Shown here: one piece after another, positions 46,836-59,193 of the stretch
Layout of the letters: every line of letters begins with the position of its first letter
Numbering within the stretch: the stretch's first letter is position 1
Assembly (NCBI RefSeq): GCF_000006405.1
Contig: NW_003200744.1
Span: 1-64,000, forward strand
Origin: Perkinsus marinus ATCC 50983
Lineage: Eukaryota > Perkinsozoa > Perkinsida > Perkinsidae
Length of the DNA: 64,000 bases
Reading direction: 5' to 3'
Made by a program: the position numbers and the translations under genes
The notes under the pieces: model-generated
Database searches by the model: none
What the model was told of the DNA's origin: nothing
Seen by the model: the letters and a program-made list of their open reading frames with translations, nothing else

Positions 46836-49800
46836 ATGAAGTTTGAGAAGCAGCTAAGACGTTACGCTATTGCAGAATGGGCTGATAACTACATAGACTA
46901 TCGCCGACTCAAGAAGGCATTGGCAAGGAGTGTAGGGATGATGAACACTATAATGGTTGTAGGAGGTATATCAGGTACATAGGAGTCGTAGAGTAAGCAG
47001 TGCCCATGCACCATCACCATCACTCGAGGATATGATGCGGAGATCAAGGGAGTATAGTATGGGAGCCGTCCCGGGCCTGCCTCCACAGCCCCATCAAGTA
47101 CTACTCAGTTAAACTCTCTTATACTATAGTGTCTATACTGGTGTATCATCATCGATGCTTACGCATTATCAGATACTAGGCATATCGCCATCCTCCTTCG
47201 TGAATAGCGAGACATCGTTGGATGAATGGTATCAGCTATTAGAACTACAAATACGGAAGGTTAACATATTCTTCGAGTAAGTACTATGCAGCATTCCTCC
47301 ATCACAGTCATCTGTCATATAATATTCAGGTTACAATACCACGACTTAGAGTCACAAGTAATTGAGACAGAGAAATTGGTGTAAGAAGGGAAAGGATCTA
47401 GATACCGTCTGGTAGTCATGGTAAATGTCCTCAGTCACTCGATAGAGTCATCGTCGAGCAGTGAGTCTAGTATTGGTATAACCACGGACCCTCAGTACTA
47501 CCATCCTGCTCATCCTGGCCAATCACCTGTTTACGCCCAAGAAGAGCAGAACAACAACCATAATGGCAGACAGATAGAGTACCCGTATACTCCCTATGAA
47601 GAGGGTAACCTACAAGCCCCCCTCATACGAGAGAGGCGTCATAGAAGTCCTGAGGAGACTCGGAATGGTAGTAAGGTATGGTGTCATCTATCAACTCATG
47701 TGGTTGTACATGCGTACAATTGCCCATCCTTATAAGCAGCACATTACATTCCCTTCTTAGCCCAAATGATGATGCGGGCAGAGAACACTATAGCGAATTT
47801 AACCGAAAGGATAGACTTACTAAGGTCATACTCTAGACTCAATCATTTGGCTGTAGCAAAGGTAGTAGTACTATTAAGCACTAGGTTGCATAACTCCGAC
47901 AGTTTGGGTAGTAGATACTCAAGAAGCACGATAAGGTTACTCGAATAGGCCTCTCTCAAGTGCTTATGCCGGAGGTTTCCTCGCAGCCTTTCTATGATCT
48001 TGGACGTTTGGATGCTGTAATTAAATTTGTAAAGGGTGTAGTACTATCATTATTGCCGTCTCCAGTTGGATAGCCGTCTGAAGCATCTGTTGCCGTGTAC
48101 TAATCCTAGCGAGGCTGATCAACAATTCCTCAAGAGGTTGCGGTACTTTCGTGAGCATATGGGTGGTGGCCATTCGAAAGTGTAATAACTAAGCTATCCC
48201 ATCCTATCATTATGCCCTACTATCAGGTTACGAGGCTTCTATATTGGAGTATCGGTGATGTTGATGATAGACCTAGTTGTACTCATATGTATACCACACA
48301 CTAACCCTAACTTTGATGAAGAGGCTTTCTTTGCCAGTCTAACTACATTTAGGTAGTATCACCCTCCCATGATTAGAATCCCAATATCATCTTAGGTTCG
48401 TGTTCATGTCTTCATTAGCACTGTGGAGTGCCGGTTGGGCTATGAGGTATTACTAGCTCTCGTCGATATCATCCCAAATCTGATATCTATTTCAGTATTT
48501 TGGAGACCTATTCTGTTAATTACCTATTCCTACTGGACTGTGATCCCAATATCGAAGTTAGATCGGATACTTTATTCAACATCGCCGCGTTACACACAAG
48601 TCTGTTTATCCTGTTCTTTGGATTGTAAGCCTTCCCTCTCTACCTCTGCCTAACCCACGTCTATGTAGGTACGTTGTTGATTATAAATTTGCTATATTTG
48701 GTTACCATGGATACTATGTAGTATATCCGGCTGTACTGCTCTTTTTCTGGCTTGTATCAATGCTTTGGCCGCATGACGTAATAACGATACGCCTCAGCAA
48801 AGGCGGCGGCGGTCCAGTATCGAGGTCGTGTATCAGATATTTCGTTTGCGGTATCGTAAGGGTATAGTGATGTCACTATGGAGGACAGTGAAGGCTCCTT
48901 TCGGAGGTTCGGTTACCTTTGCCGATAACATTACGGGTGATGTTCTCACTAGTGCGGTTAAACCACTACAGGTGATTGTATATCAATGGAGGTTATACCT
49001 CGGACGATCGTTGTCAATTCAGGATTTAGCCATCGCTTTCTTTTTCTTCTCATCACCCATGGACATAGCTCGTTCTAAAACGGAGAATCATCCCATCCTT
49101 ATACCATTGATTGCTTTCCTACCGTAATAACCGCACTGTTACCCACTGCGGCTCAGGTATTTATTCAGATATTGGTTCCGAATGATGCAATGTCTCAATC
49201 GATGGTGGGAAACTGGGGAGACCCGACACTTATGGAATTTCGGGAAGTAAGGTGAAGGGGTGTCAGGTAGTCATCGAGGTCTTTACAATTAGGTATTCAT
49301 GCGGTAACATCATGGTTGTTGTCACCGCTCTGCCACTAAGTGATTTCCCTTTCTTCTCTGTTTATACCGAACGTCTAGTCTGGGTGAGTATTCTATCGGA
49401 GGTTACTATGTTGTATTGTTGTTGTGATGATGATGATCAGGTATTTGTTTATTGCCTATCATCTATGTATATGTATTGTTGGGATGTTGGTATGGATTGG
49501 GGTATAGTTAGCTTCTCTACTACTGATCACACTGGTAACATCACCATTATCATGTAAGGTATCAATTACTTATGTACTCAGGGACATTCTTATCGAGAGA
49601 ACATATGTTACCACGATGGATGTATGGTGCTGCTGCATTCACCAATCTGATAGGTCGAGTAACTTGGGCTTTAACTCTAATGCCAGCCCATACAGTATTG
49701 AAATCAGCAGTTGGATCACAGATCTTGAGAACTGTTGTTGCTGGTATGGAGATTATGAGGTGATCATTATTATCAACATCATTGTTCATTATGTTAACTT

Positions 49801-50153
49801 GTATACTAGACGAGCCCAGTGGTTTATCATTCGATGCGAATTCGAACATCTAACCAACGCAAGCAAATACCGATCGCTGCTTTGGGTGCCTCCACTCATA
49901 TCCAAAGAGGATCTACATGCTACACGTAAGTTCATCATCTGCTTGTGAAGTGATGAGTATTTATTGTGGTCTCAGGGAAGAGGATGAAGCCTCTGTTCAC
50001 TGTAAATGTGAAATCGATAGCAGTGGATCCATCCTGGGGTATAAAAGACACGGCGGTGGCCGCGATGAACTCTATACGATCTCGAGGAGAATCATTTGCA
50101 CCTTGATAATCATCAACTTACATTTTTCTCAAGTTTCTGCGCTTTTCATGTAG
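46836..50153 (+). CDS. SPX-EXS domain protein, XPR1/PHO1-like phosphate exporter
   Basis: Phosphate export protein regulated by inositol pyrophosphates. The start is the canonical SPX opening MKFEKQLRRYAIAEWADNYI. Later SPX exons give LRSYSRLNHLAVAK and, across an intron, ILKKHDKVTRIGLSQ with the Lys cluster that binds InsP. A Ser/Asn-rich spacer interrupts the SPX domain. Membrane helices include FYIGVSVMLMIDLVVLICI. The EXS part shows TYSVNYLFLLDCDPN, VKAPFGGSVTFADNITGDVL, FRYWFRMMQCLNRWWETGE, WDVGMDWGIVSF and LIGRVTWALTLMP, in the order seen in XPR1. The gene has about fifteen short introns, and the last exon (stop 50151-50153) is less certain. Confidence 0.85.
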
Positions 50154-50983
50154 TCGAGTAGTTGACAATGACGGTGAAAGACAAACACGGTAATGCCCCT
50201 TGAGCTGGGGAGTTACTGTGGAACGGTACGTGTGTGTGTACGAGGAACCTGTGAACATAAAGGGATATACTCAGTGTGTGTGTCAAGTAATGTTACGCCG
50301 TAAAAAGCGCGCGCCCAGTATGTTGTGAATCCCTCCATCATTATAGCAGTTGTAATGACCCACGGCATGTAATCTACTGTATAGACAAAGTTCATTGAGT
50401 CAGTGTGTGAGGGTCATCCGAGGGATCATATCGATGCTGTATGATATTCAGACTATATTTTCCCGCACGTTATACCCAATCTAGAGTTGTACGACTGTAG
50501 CTAACAGACCCAAGGGGCGTTCATGTAGTGGGGTATAACAACCGTGGAGGGATTTGTATTAGTTGTACCCTTCTATACTGTTTATGTGGCTTGGAAGTAC
50601 CGTTGCCCCTACTTGGCCATAATCCTATGTAGAGCGTAGTTTACATAAGGGTACATTCAGTCACCAAACAGTGGGGGCAAGCCATGGCACACTTGCTACC
50701 TCTCTACATAGTCAGCGGTAGGTATTGTCGAGAGTGTGTTATGAGAGATCCTCGTCACCTTGACTCACCATGCTCTCTACTGATGGAAGATTGAGTAGCT
50801 GAGTGCATCTGTCCTAGGTTTGTTACCCGTGTCGGTAGTAGTGATGTTGGTCTTACCTAGTATGATCTGTACAGATTTCCATAGGTCCAGTATCGCCTTG
50901 TGTTCACGTAGTTCTCAGGATGGTTGATGGTCTTCATCCTAGTTTGCATTAATATAGCCATATTGTGAGTGTCTTTGCTCATC
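50154..50983. other. Intergenic, no gene seen
   Basis: About 830 bases between two plus-strand genes with no long frame on either strand. Short GT-rich patches occur near 50230 and 50280. It probably contains the upstream region of the next gene. Confidence 0.45.
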
Positions 50984-53900
50984 ATGTATTCTGACCAGTC
51001 CACCAGAGTAAGAGCCTACCATGGTAAAGGGAAGGGTCGTGGTAAGGGTCGGGGACACCATGGTGGTGAGGACCAACATGACCACGATAATGATGATGAT
51101 AACCATGTTGGTGATCGTAGAGAAGAGTCGGCGGCGGAACGCTCATACCCAGTAGATGATGAGGCACCGAGACGTCGAGCCTATCACGGCAAAGGGGAGA
51201 GAAGGGGGCAGGAGGGGGAGGATCATCATCAGACTCATCATCGGGCCTACCATGGCAAGGGACGCTATGGTGGTAAGGGCAAGGGTAAAGGCCGAGATGA
51301 TAGGGACCGATATGATCCTGATTATGATAGGGGGGAGTCTAGTAGGAAGAAGGGCGGCGGAACACAGAAGGTAGAATTGAGTGACCTGTTGTATTGGTAC
51401 ATACTCTTATTAGATCGATATGCCCCCACCACTATCCTTCGCCGGCAGTCTAGTCCTACACGAACCTATCAAGGCCGACAGTATCGATAAGATAGATGAG
51501 GAATGCTCATTATGCATGGAGAAGCTAGTAATACATCCTCTATCTGTAGTCCTCTCATTCTAATGCAGATCTATGTAGCAGTTGGACATTGTGGTCATCA
51601 CAGCATATGTTGGCTGTGTGCATTGCGCCTTCGATGGTTGTTGAATGACCGTTCCTGCCCTATGTGCAAGGAAGAACTCGACACTCTAGTATTGGTACAC
51701 CGAGATCAATACGATCCTATCCTTTCAATCGATGACCTTATTGCATCTAAGAAGAGGTTAGTTATCAGGGATAAGGAACAAGCCGATATCTACTATAGTG
51801 ACAAAAGGATTCAGAAAATATGCCACATGATAAGACAGTAAGTCTTGCAGTATACGCAGTGAAGGTTGAGGATCGCTGTTGGTCAGGTATCGCTGTGGGT
51901 TCTGTACCAACTGGGATGGTGATGAATCTACTGAGGCTGAGAGAGAGGATAAATGGGTAATAGCATGGTGGTTTTCGGTCAAAGGTATATGAGGTCCCTC
52001 AGGCATTCCATACTCTAGGAGATCTTCGTACACATCTTCGGAAGCAACATTCCCGAGACTTCTGTACAATATGCCTCAATGAGAGAGATGTCTTCATACT
52101 AGAGCAATATCTATACACCACGTAGGTTGCCTCCCATCACAGTGGAACCAGTAGTGCATCATGTGGTTAGGCTCAACCATGGAGCTGATATCGATCGTCA
52201 CTGTCGTCACGGAGATCCTGATCTAAGACCACCCGTGGACAATCATCCTTCCTGTGACTTCTGCAACCCCTCAGGGAGGAATGATCACCGTTTCTACTCG
52301 GCTGATCAGCTTAAGACCCATATGAGGAAGAATCATTTCACCTGTCATCTTTGTGAGAGCATGGGATGGCGTAATGAGTATTACAAGGATTACTTCGCAT
52401 TGTAATACTACCAAGGACTTGGTGGTGGTGGTCTCTGCTGCTTAACTATCCTTTCTTTAGATATGCTCATTTCTCGGCCGCCCATTACCCCTGTGAACAT
52501 AATGATTGTCTAGCTAAGAGGTTTGTGGTATTCAAGACAGACGATGACCTCAAGATACATGAGGTCACCGAGCATACCAATTTCGGAGGTACTACGCTAT
52601 CTGCCCTATAAGAGTTATGATACTGGTCTCCATCAGTGATGTCCCGAGCTGAGAAGAGGGCCAACCTACGGTTAGACCTCGGTACCAGTGGTGGGAGATC
52701 CCGCAAGCCTGGTCAGCGGGATGACAATCCCAATCCGGATACCGCTGAGAACTACAATGTACTAGTATGCTTTTGCTTATCCTTCTTCCTTCTTTCGATG
52801 GCCTGTGGTTGGTAAGGTTAAATTCTGCAAGCCCCCAAGACAGTTCTACAATGGTCCCGATGAGAGCACTGCCTTGGGTCAGGAGTATGCTGCTCTCAAT
52901 GCTGTGACTTCTGATGAGGAAGATGACCAGAATGAGGCATCTGATCCTAAGAGGATCAAGAAGCGATATCCCTCTCGAAAGGACGGCCATAGGTAATTCA
53001 TAATAGCGTTACGAGAGGCATATTACCGTTGTGACGAGGTATGACCCCAACTGGCATGGGGAGATCCCTGAACCCTCTTTGCCCAAGCCTCGGACATGCT
53101 CCATCATCGATGCGGACAACACTGCCTTACCTAATGCTGCTACTGGTGGCATAATCTCTGATCCTGTAAGGAGATCACCACCTTGTGGGAAACGTGGATA
53201 TTCCATCTGTCAGAGGCCAGAGGGGCCCGCGGTAGCTGATGAGGATGAGGAGGAAGATGACCTTATGGAACGTGGGAGGAGGGTCCTGATTCTCGAGGTG
53301 ACGGCAATACGTGTGTTGCGACATCTTTAGTGTCCCTCCATAGGCAGTGAGGATGATAGAAACCGATCCAGATGGGTTGGGCCGAGTCAATGGCGTTCTA
53401 TTCAAGAATAAGAACGCAGAGTTGATGAAGGCATGTAGGGCGGCTCTTGGTAGGTCGTCAATGAGACTCGGCAACGTGTATGCGATCCTGCTCCCGCGGC
53501 TTAGGTGATATCAACTTACACCATCTTAAGGATGCGGCCATGGAAATGCGGAAAGAGCAGAGCGACGAGGCCTTAGATTACTTCGTAGAGACAGCGGCTG
53601 AGGTGACCATTACTACTGGACAAGCAGAGGATACCAATTGTTGCTCATTAGGTATTCAGCCTAGCTGAGGGTGGCATGCAGAAGGGAGCCCAGCTGTGTG
53701 CAGCAATGGTACTTCTATTACCGATCAAGGGTCTAAGAGATAGGCTCGTAGGGATTAGTGTACACTGCTATCATCGACCCTGGCTTCTGGCTAGGTTGAG
53801 CGTATGCAAGTGTATGGTGGTGATGCTATACTAGAATCCACTAGGTTGGAACACGAGCGACAGGCCCGGAGTATATCTCCACAACCCCGTAGCACGGCTA

Positions 53901-55479
53901 GTGTGACTAGCAGGGGCTCATCTCAGCCTCCTACAGTGAAAGTAAGGCATACCACTCTTTTGATACATCCTCGTATCGTGTAGACCAGAGCATCTTGTAA
54001 GAGTGGTAGATGGTAGTTTGTATCAGTTACCTGACACTCCGGTGCCCATCCCTGATGGTCTACTTGCCGGCCCTCATAAACGACCAAGCTTTATTAAAGC
54101 ACTGATGGCAGTGTTAGATGCTGATCTCGGCGAAGTGGACGAGGTCATACCTCCCAAACAATACACGTAGGCTACTCCTCCTTATCATCGACGGCGTAGT
54201 ATTTATCCGTTTAGTAAATTGGTGCAGAGTGTGCAGCAGATCGATGGTATACAGACGGACACTCTCGCAGAGATGAGGAATCAGTTGCTAGCTGTGGTTG
54301 GTTCTAGAAAGGACCTATCCTGGGCCAATGCCGAAATGGTAGTAGCAAGGTCTTAGTCGTCGTCGTTATCGGAGGTACTGAGGGCATCACCACTAACGTC
54401 AGGTTATTGGTCTGCGTCCCCTAGCATACCGTTTACTCACTCCTCGGCCCACTGTGCCGACGAGTAGTGATGAGGAGGTGGAGGAGGAATATGAGTATCG
54501 GGATCCTAGCCGCCGTAGGGAGGCAGAGGAGGCTGCTACAGCATCAGCAGCTGAACTGCAGAAGGGCTGGGATGAGTTTGTACAGCAGGCAAGGAGGGTC
54601 CTCCATGAGCGATTCAGCATGCTGGAACTCTGCTATATGTCTACGTAAGCATCCTACTCATCGTACTGCTGCTGAGCCCTGATGTATCCATGTTGATAGA
54701 TACATTCATCTAGCGGCAGGTAGACTACAGAGTAGAGGTATTGAAAGGGGGGTCGATGATCGATACTCCTACCAGGAGTTCCCCCTATTACCTGGCACTA
54801 AGCCTATAGTTCGTACCACCTACAATGGACAGCAACCTCGGACCAAGGGAGGAGGAGGAGGAAACTACCCTACACTGGTAGTAGCAGTAGGGGCATCACC
54901 TCTTAGTCATCGACTCTATTATCAGTCCGCTGCCCATGCCATCACATCTAGTAGTTCATCATCATCATCTTCCAACACTAGACAGCAGGGTCTCTGGGCT
55001 ACTCGGAATCCAGCCCGATTGGCGGATCCTGAGGCCTTCCCTGAGCTGCCTAAGATACAACCAAAGCCTAAGTAACATACATATTGGTATTACTGGTCAT
55101 GCTCCATCACTGATAGGTCATCGCAATGGAACGCTGGTGGTAAGGCTAGGAAGGACATAGAAAGGATGAAAGGCCTCGAGAGAAGGTGGAGTTTTTGCGT
55201 ATAGCTACAATACCTCTCACCGTCATAGGCAGATACCCTTTGCTCGTCCGACCTACCAAGAATGCCCCCAAGCAGTCCCATGAGCCGGAGCTTCCAGGCT
55301 GGAAGTGCCCCCACTGTGAGCAGCATAATGAGCCTCAGAGCGACACTTGTAGCAAGTGTGGTCTTAAGCTGCTTGTAAAGAAGGGAGGACCTTCCGGGGG
55401 AGGTGGTGGTAGTGGGGGCAGCAAGGGAGGCAAGAGGAAGAAGGCTAATGCAGCTGATAAGGCCATGGGCAGATTCTGA
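50984..55479 (+). CDS. ZNF598/Hel2-type E3 ubiquitin ligase of ribosome quality control
   Basis: E3 ligase that ubiquitinates collided ribosomes. The N-terminal exon has three RAYHGKG motifs in Gly/Lys/Arg-rich sequence. The RING follows: CSLCMEKL, HCGHHSICWLCALRLRW and SCPMCKEEL. The zinc-finger series comes next: RYRCGFC, LRTHLRKQHSRDFCTICLN, CDFCNPSGRNDHRFYSADQL, HMRKNHFTCHLCESMGW, EYYKDY and YPCEHNDC, in the order of ZNF598/Hel2. A long low-complexity part contains AAMVLLLPIKGLRDRLVG and EAFPELPK, also seen in the family. The end is a RanBP2-type finger, W-x-C-x2-C-x3-N-x6-C-x2-C at about 55287-55350, then a Gly/Lys tail and TGA. The RanBP2 finger is not part of human or yeast family members as I know them. 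About twelve introns interrupt it. Confidence 0.85.
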
Positions 55480-56006
55480 TGAAACAACTCTCGAGTCATA
55501 AGAACTTTACAAGTCTATGGAGGCCGCTAGTACGACCATTGACTTGCACAAGTGATGATAACTATCGTCATTATTGCTTTGTATCTTCTACCACTGTTAT
55601 CATCATAGTTACTGTTGCTTATGATACTACTCTATCGTCGCGTATACGTTATATTACGCACTGGGTTTCCTGGTCCATGTGACGTACAGTGTTCAGTCAA
55701 CACTAAACATGATGAGCTTGGATAGATACCCTAACTGGTGTATATTCAGTATATACAGGGTGTTAATTTCAATATGGCACGCCCGCTAGTATAGTAGTAA
55801 GTAAGGCTGTAGTAAGGCAGCAGCCTCACAGCCTCTACTGGGGCTCTCCTAGTAGGGAACACTTGTAGCCCTTGCAGTACGATGTGGAGTACACTGTCGC
55901 AACGATAATGGATAAGCGCTACTCGGTTGATATTGATCTAGTCATCAGTTTGTCTTCTGGTTCCATAACCCTCTTCATCATACCAACGATCAGTAACTCG
56001 TCTGAT

Positions 56007-56984
56007 ATGAACAGTGTTACTGCTGGGGCAGCCGCCGCTCTTACTTCGACGACAGCAGCAGCCTCGACTATTGGGGGAAGGTTGTGTAAAATAGTCCTTA
56101 CCGGAGGGCCTGGTGGCGGCAAGTCTACGGCTCTCACCAAGCTCAGGAACCGACTCGTGCATAGAGGCTTGCAGGTGATGAGGCCAGGGATACTCCAGTG
56201 AAAGGATGTGGAGGGCAGGTAACGTTGATAGGAGAGAATGCCACACCCTTGATAGACAAGATGGGTGGCTATGAGCCTTCTTGGAGGCATACTTGGAAAC
56301 ATATTGAATTTCAAAGGATAATGCTGAAGTAGTAGGAGACAAACTATCCTATCTGAAGGTAGTTCGACATATCTAGGGCCCAGATAGAGCAGGAGGATAA
56401 TATAACCTCTTTATGTCGTCTACGAGAGGATGATAGGGTTATCATACTTGACCGAGGTAGACGTAGTAGTAGTATCGCTAGGCCCGTAGGAATCCTCTTA
56501 GGTGCCTTTGATGGTAGGACATTTTGTACTGATGAGGAGTGGGAGAAAGTTCGGAACTCTAACAATATCTATACGGATAAGGAACTCTTCGATAGGTATG
56601 GATAGTACCAGTCCAGGATGGTGATGCTCATAGTCCATCTTAGATACGATGTTGTCATACACATGACATCAGCTGCAGTCGATCGTCCTCAGTTGTAAGC
56701 ATAGATCACATCCTCCTTGCCACAACACTAGAGCTTGTGCTTCTCGTTAGTTACTCTTATGGTGCTGGTAGCACGAATGAATCACGCTTTCACACACCCT
56801 CTCAGGTCAGTATACTTGCAGGGGGGCTATTAAAGAAAGGCTAGAGATTACTGTTTAGGCAGCAGAGGCAGATAAGCTCGGCAGGGATTTCGTCACCCAC
56901 ACTGGTCAGAATGTGTTTGTTGTGGATACTAAGGAAAACTTTGACGATAAAGTCGAGGAGGTCTATGCCATGATGAGGGCCTAA
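56007..56984 (+). CDS. P-loop protein of the TTD14/AAA_28 family
   Basis: An Ala-rich N-terminus (SVTAGAAAALTSTTAAAS) precedes CKIVLTGGPGGGKSTALTKL, a Walker A of the TTD14 type. A 44-nt intron leads to VTLIGENATPLIDKMGG, matching the family's PEAAT segment. Later exons show RVIILDRG (Walker-B-like), the exon YDVVIHMTSAA, and GRDFVTHTGQNVFVVDTKENF near the end. The gene closes YAMMRA and TAA 56982-56984. Drosophila TTD14 binds GTP and phosphoinositides and carries a CYTH domain after this part; no CYTH domain is visible here, so only the nucleotide-binding half may be present. Upstream in-frame ATGs exist from 55911. Confidence 0.7.
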
Positions 56985-56996
56985 TGTGACGGTCAT

Positions 56997-58598
56997 ATGC
57001 CAGTCAGGTCTTCCGCTGTGTACAAGGGGCCATCTCGAGGCTCTGGGGCCCAACTGTCGTGGAGGGGCTCAGTACTAAGAGGGTTCAGTAAGGACATGCC
57101 ACTGCTAGATGATATCGTCATGTTTACTGCTATACTCCATCAGGCATAAGGTCCGAGTATTACGGTCATGGGAGGAGATATGCCAGCTCCCCGAGGTGAC
57201 CTGTGGGAGCAAGGAGGCAGCTAAGGTGAGGCCTCGTGCAGTGGTTGCACAGTTATTATTATCATCCTTAGGCTGCTTATATCAGCGAGATCACTTATCT
57301 CAACAAGGATCAGACACGATGGGTGAGGAGATGGCGTAAGGTAGGTAATATATCAGGACTGGACAAGAAGACACCTGCAGAGCTCGTGAAGTAGGCAGAG
57401 CTCTTTGTAACAGCAGTGCTATCTAAATTCCTATGAACTTTAGGAAATTCCCCTCGTTAGAAGAGGAACGCCTCTTACCCCAAGGAGACTCCTCTGAGGA
57501 CAGAAGCAAGATGGAGTCCTCTGAAGAGACAGTAGGCCTGGGTGAGGGACCGGCAACTAGGCAGACTACTCAGGTTATGATTGATAGTGGTGAGAGAGGC
57601 CCCAAGAGGATGGCCAACCTCAGTGAGGATGCGTAATGCTTACCCTAGTAGTCAGAGGTATAGTAGGTAAGTCACTCAGGTACGAGCGTGCCATTAGAGA
57701 GTATGAGGCTGAGAAGGCCCGTCATGGGGGTGAGGACTTCCCCAAGCAGATACTCAAGAGACAGGTCTCGTATGAGACCAGGTATGAAGACAAAAAGGTT
57801 GGGTAGTAATAGCAACAGCAACAGCAGGAAGAAAAAGAGGAAAATTGTCGGACTATCGTAATCAGATACATCACATTGAAAGCGTACTCCGGCCTTGATG
57901 GTTCGCCATGCCCTGGCTATGAGAGTACTACTCCTTCTCCTTATCCTATTGACCCCAGCTATTATCTTTACTGTTAGACATATGGGTATTGGATATGGAG
58001 GATCCTGCCGTCCACAGTACTCAGGATACACTATCCCTCCTACCTAGCTTTGTGGAACCTGTACCAGAAGCCGTTATAAACAGCCCATCTCCGTCTCAGC
58101 ATACTCTCTACGCCACGACGACTATCATTAAGGTAGAGCCGTTTTGATGTGAATATAACTCACGAATACCTACCTCAGGATCCACCCCACCATCGTACCA
58201 GGAGGCGGGAGACCGATACAAGCCCGATTGCACCATTAGCTCTCCAGTCAGCGGGCATTAGCACTGCGGCGAGATCTAAGTCTGGGCCATCCGTTACACG
58301 GAAAAGTGAGTTATAGAGATTCTCCTGCCGGTAGTAATGTGTATGATACTCAGGACGTCTACCCAAGTCTAAACTGGTGCTGTGTCATCATCCGACAGCT
58401 GACGCGGCTGCAGGAGTCAGTGAGCCCTCCAAGAACCACCCTGCTGGACATCCCTCTAAACGTAGCCGTGAGCAGGCTAGTGAGGCAGTGACCGGGTCGG
58501 AGGAGGTCGATGGGTTGCGGTCTAAGATGCCCAAGTCCTCTACCGTCGAGGATGAGAAGGAGAACTCCTCGTCTAGCAATGTTAGTAGTGTTACGTGA
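56997..58598 (+). CDS. Uncharacterised protein, charged and low complexity
   Basis: Exons on the plus strand read MPVRSSAVYKGPSRGSG and FSKDMPLLDD, then LRSWEEICQLPEVTCGSKEA and ISEITYLNKDQTRWVRRWRK, which together resemble a small helical domain. They are followed by acidic Ser-rich parts and IREYEAEKARHGGEDFPKQI. The last exon has SKRSREQASEAVTGSEEVDG and ends NVSSVT before TGA. Introns near 57119 and 57226 are short GT-AG. Some junctions are unresolved. A nuclear protein is possible from composition only. Confidence 0.45.
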
Positions 58599-59193
58599 CT
58601 GTTCTCATGATGATGTTAACCTTACTGAAACTGCCAATATAGTAATTAATTCACTATCCTATTATCGTCCCCAATAACAGCTGCATTACCCGTGCTGTCA
58701 CCATTGCCCATCACCGTCTCTCTACTGCACATCTCAGCATTGTGCCTGCCTTTCATCAGTATCCTATGAATAACTTTCGTCTTGAGTAGCCTATCACCAC
58801 CGTGTACCCTCTCTCTAGCAGAAGTATCTGCGTGTTTGTGGTCTCCAGTCTATCCAAGATTCCGTGTTAGTGCATATGGTCTCACTCTTGTATCTATAGT
58901 AGATGACATCTACTAGATGTAAGCAATTGATGTTATGGCCACTTCACCAGCTGTCAGTATCCCAGGAGAGCTCGATGATGTGGATATTATTGGACCAAGC
59001 TGATGATGAGCTACACTAGCATCTCGTGGAAACACATGTCATTTGGCGTCCTTGTTGCCCTCATCTATGTTGTTAGGTATTTGAAAGGAACAGAGGGCGA
59101 GAAGAGAGAGCACGGTTTGAGAACAGTGGCGCTTATTGGCGGTGTCAGCGTGTTCAATGGACAGAGCTGGTCTCCAAAAACTACTTGATTGAT
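58599..59193. other. Mostly non-coding, one short open frame
   Basis: No gene called. A 61-codon plus frame at 59003-59188 contains a hydrophobic stretch GVLVALIYVVRYL and might be an exon of a small membrane protein or a 5' exon of the next gene. Confidence 0.35.
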
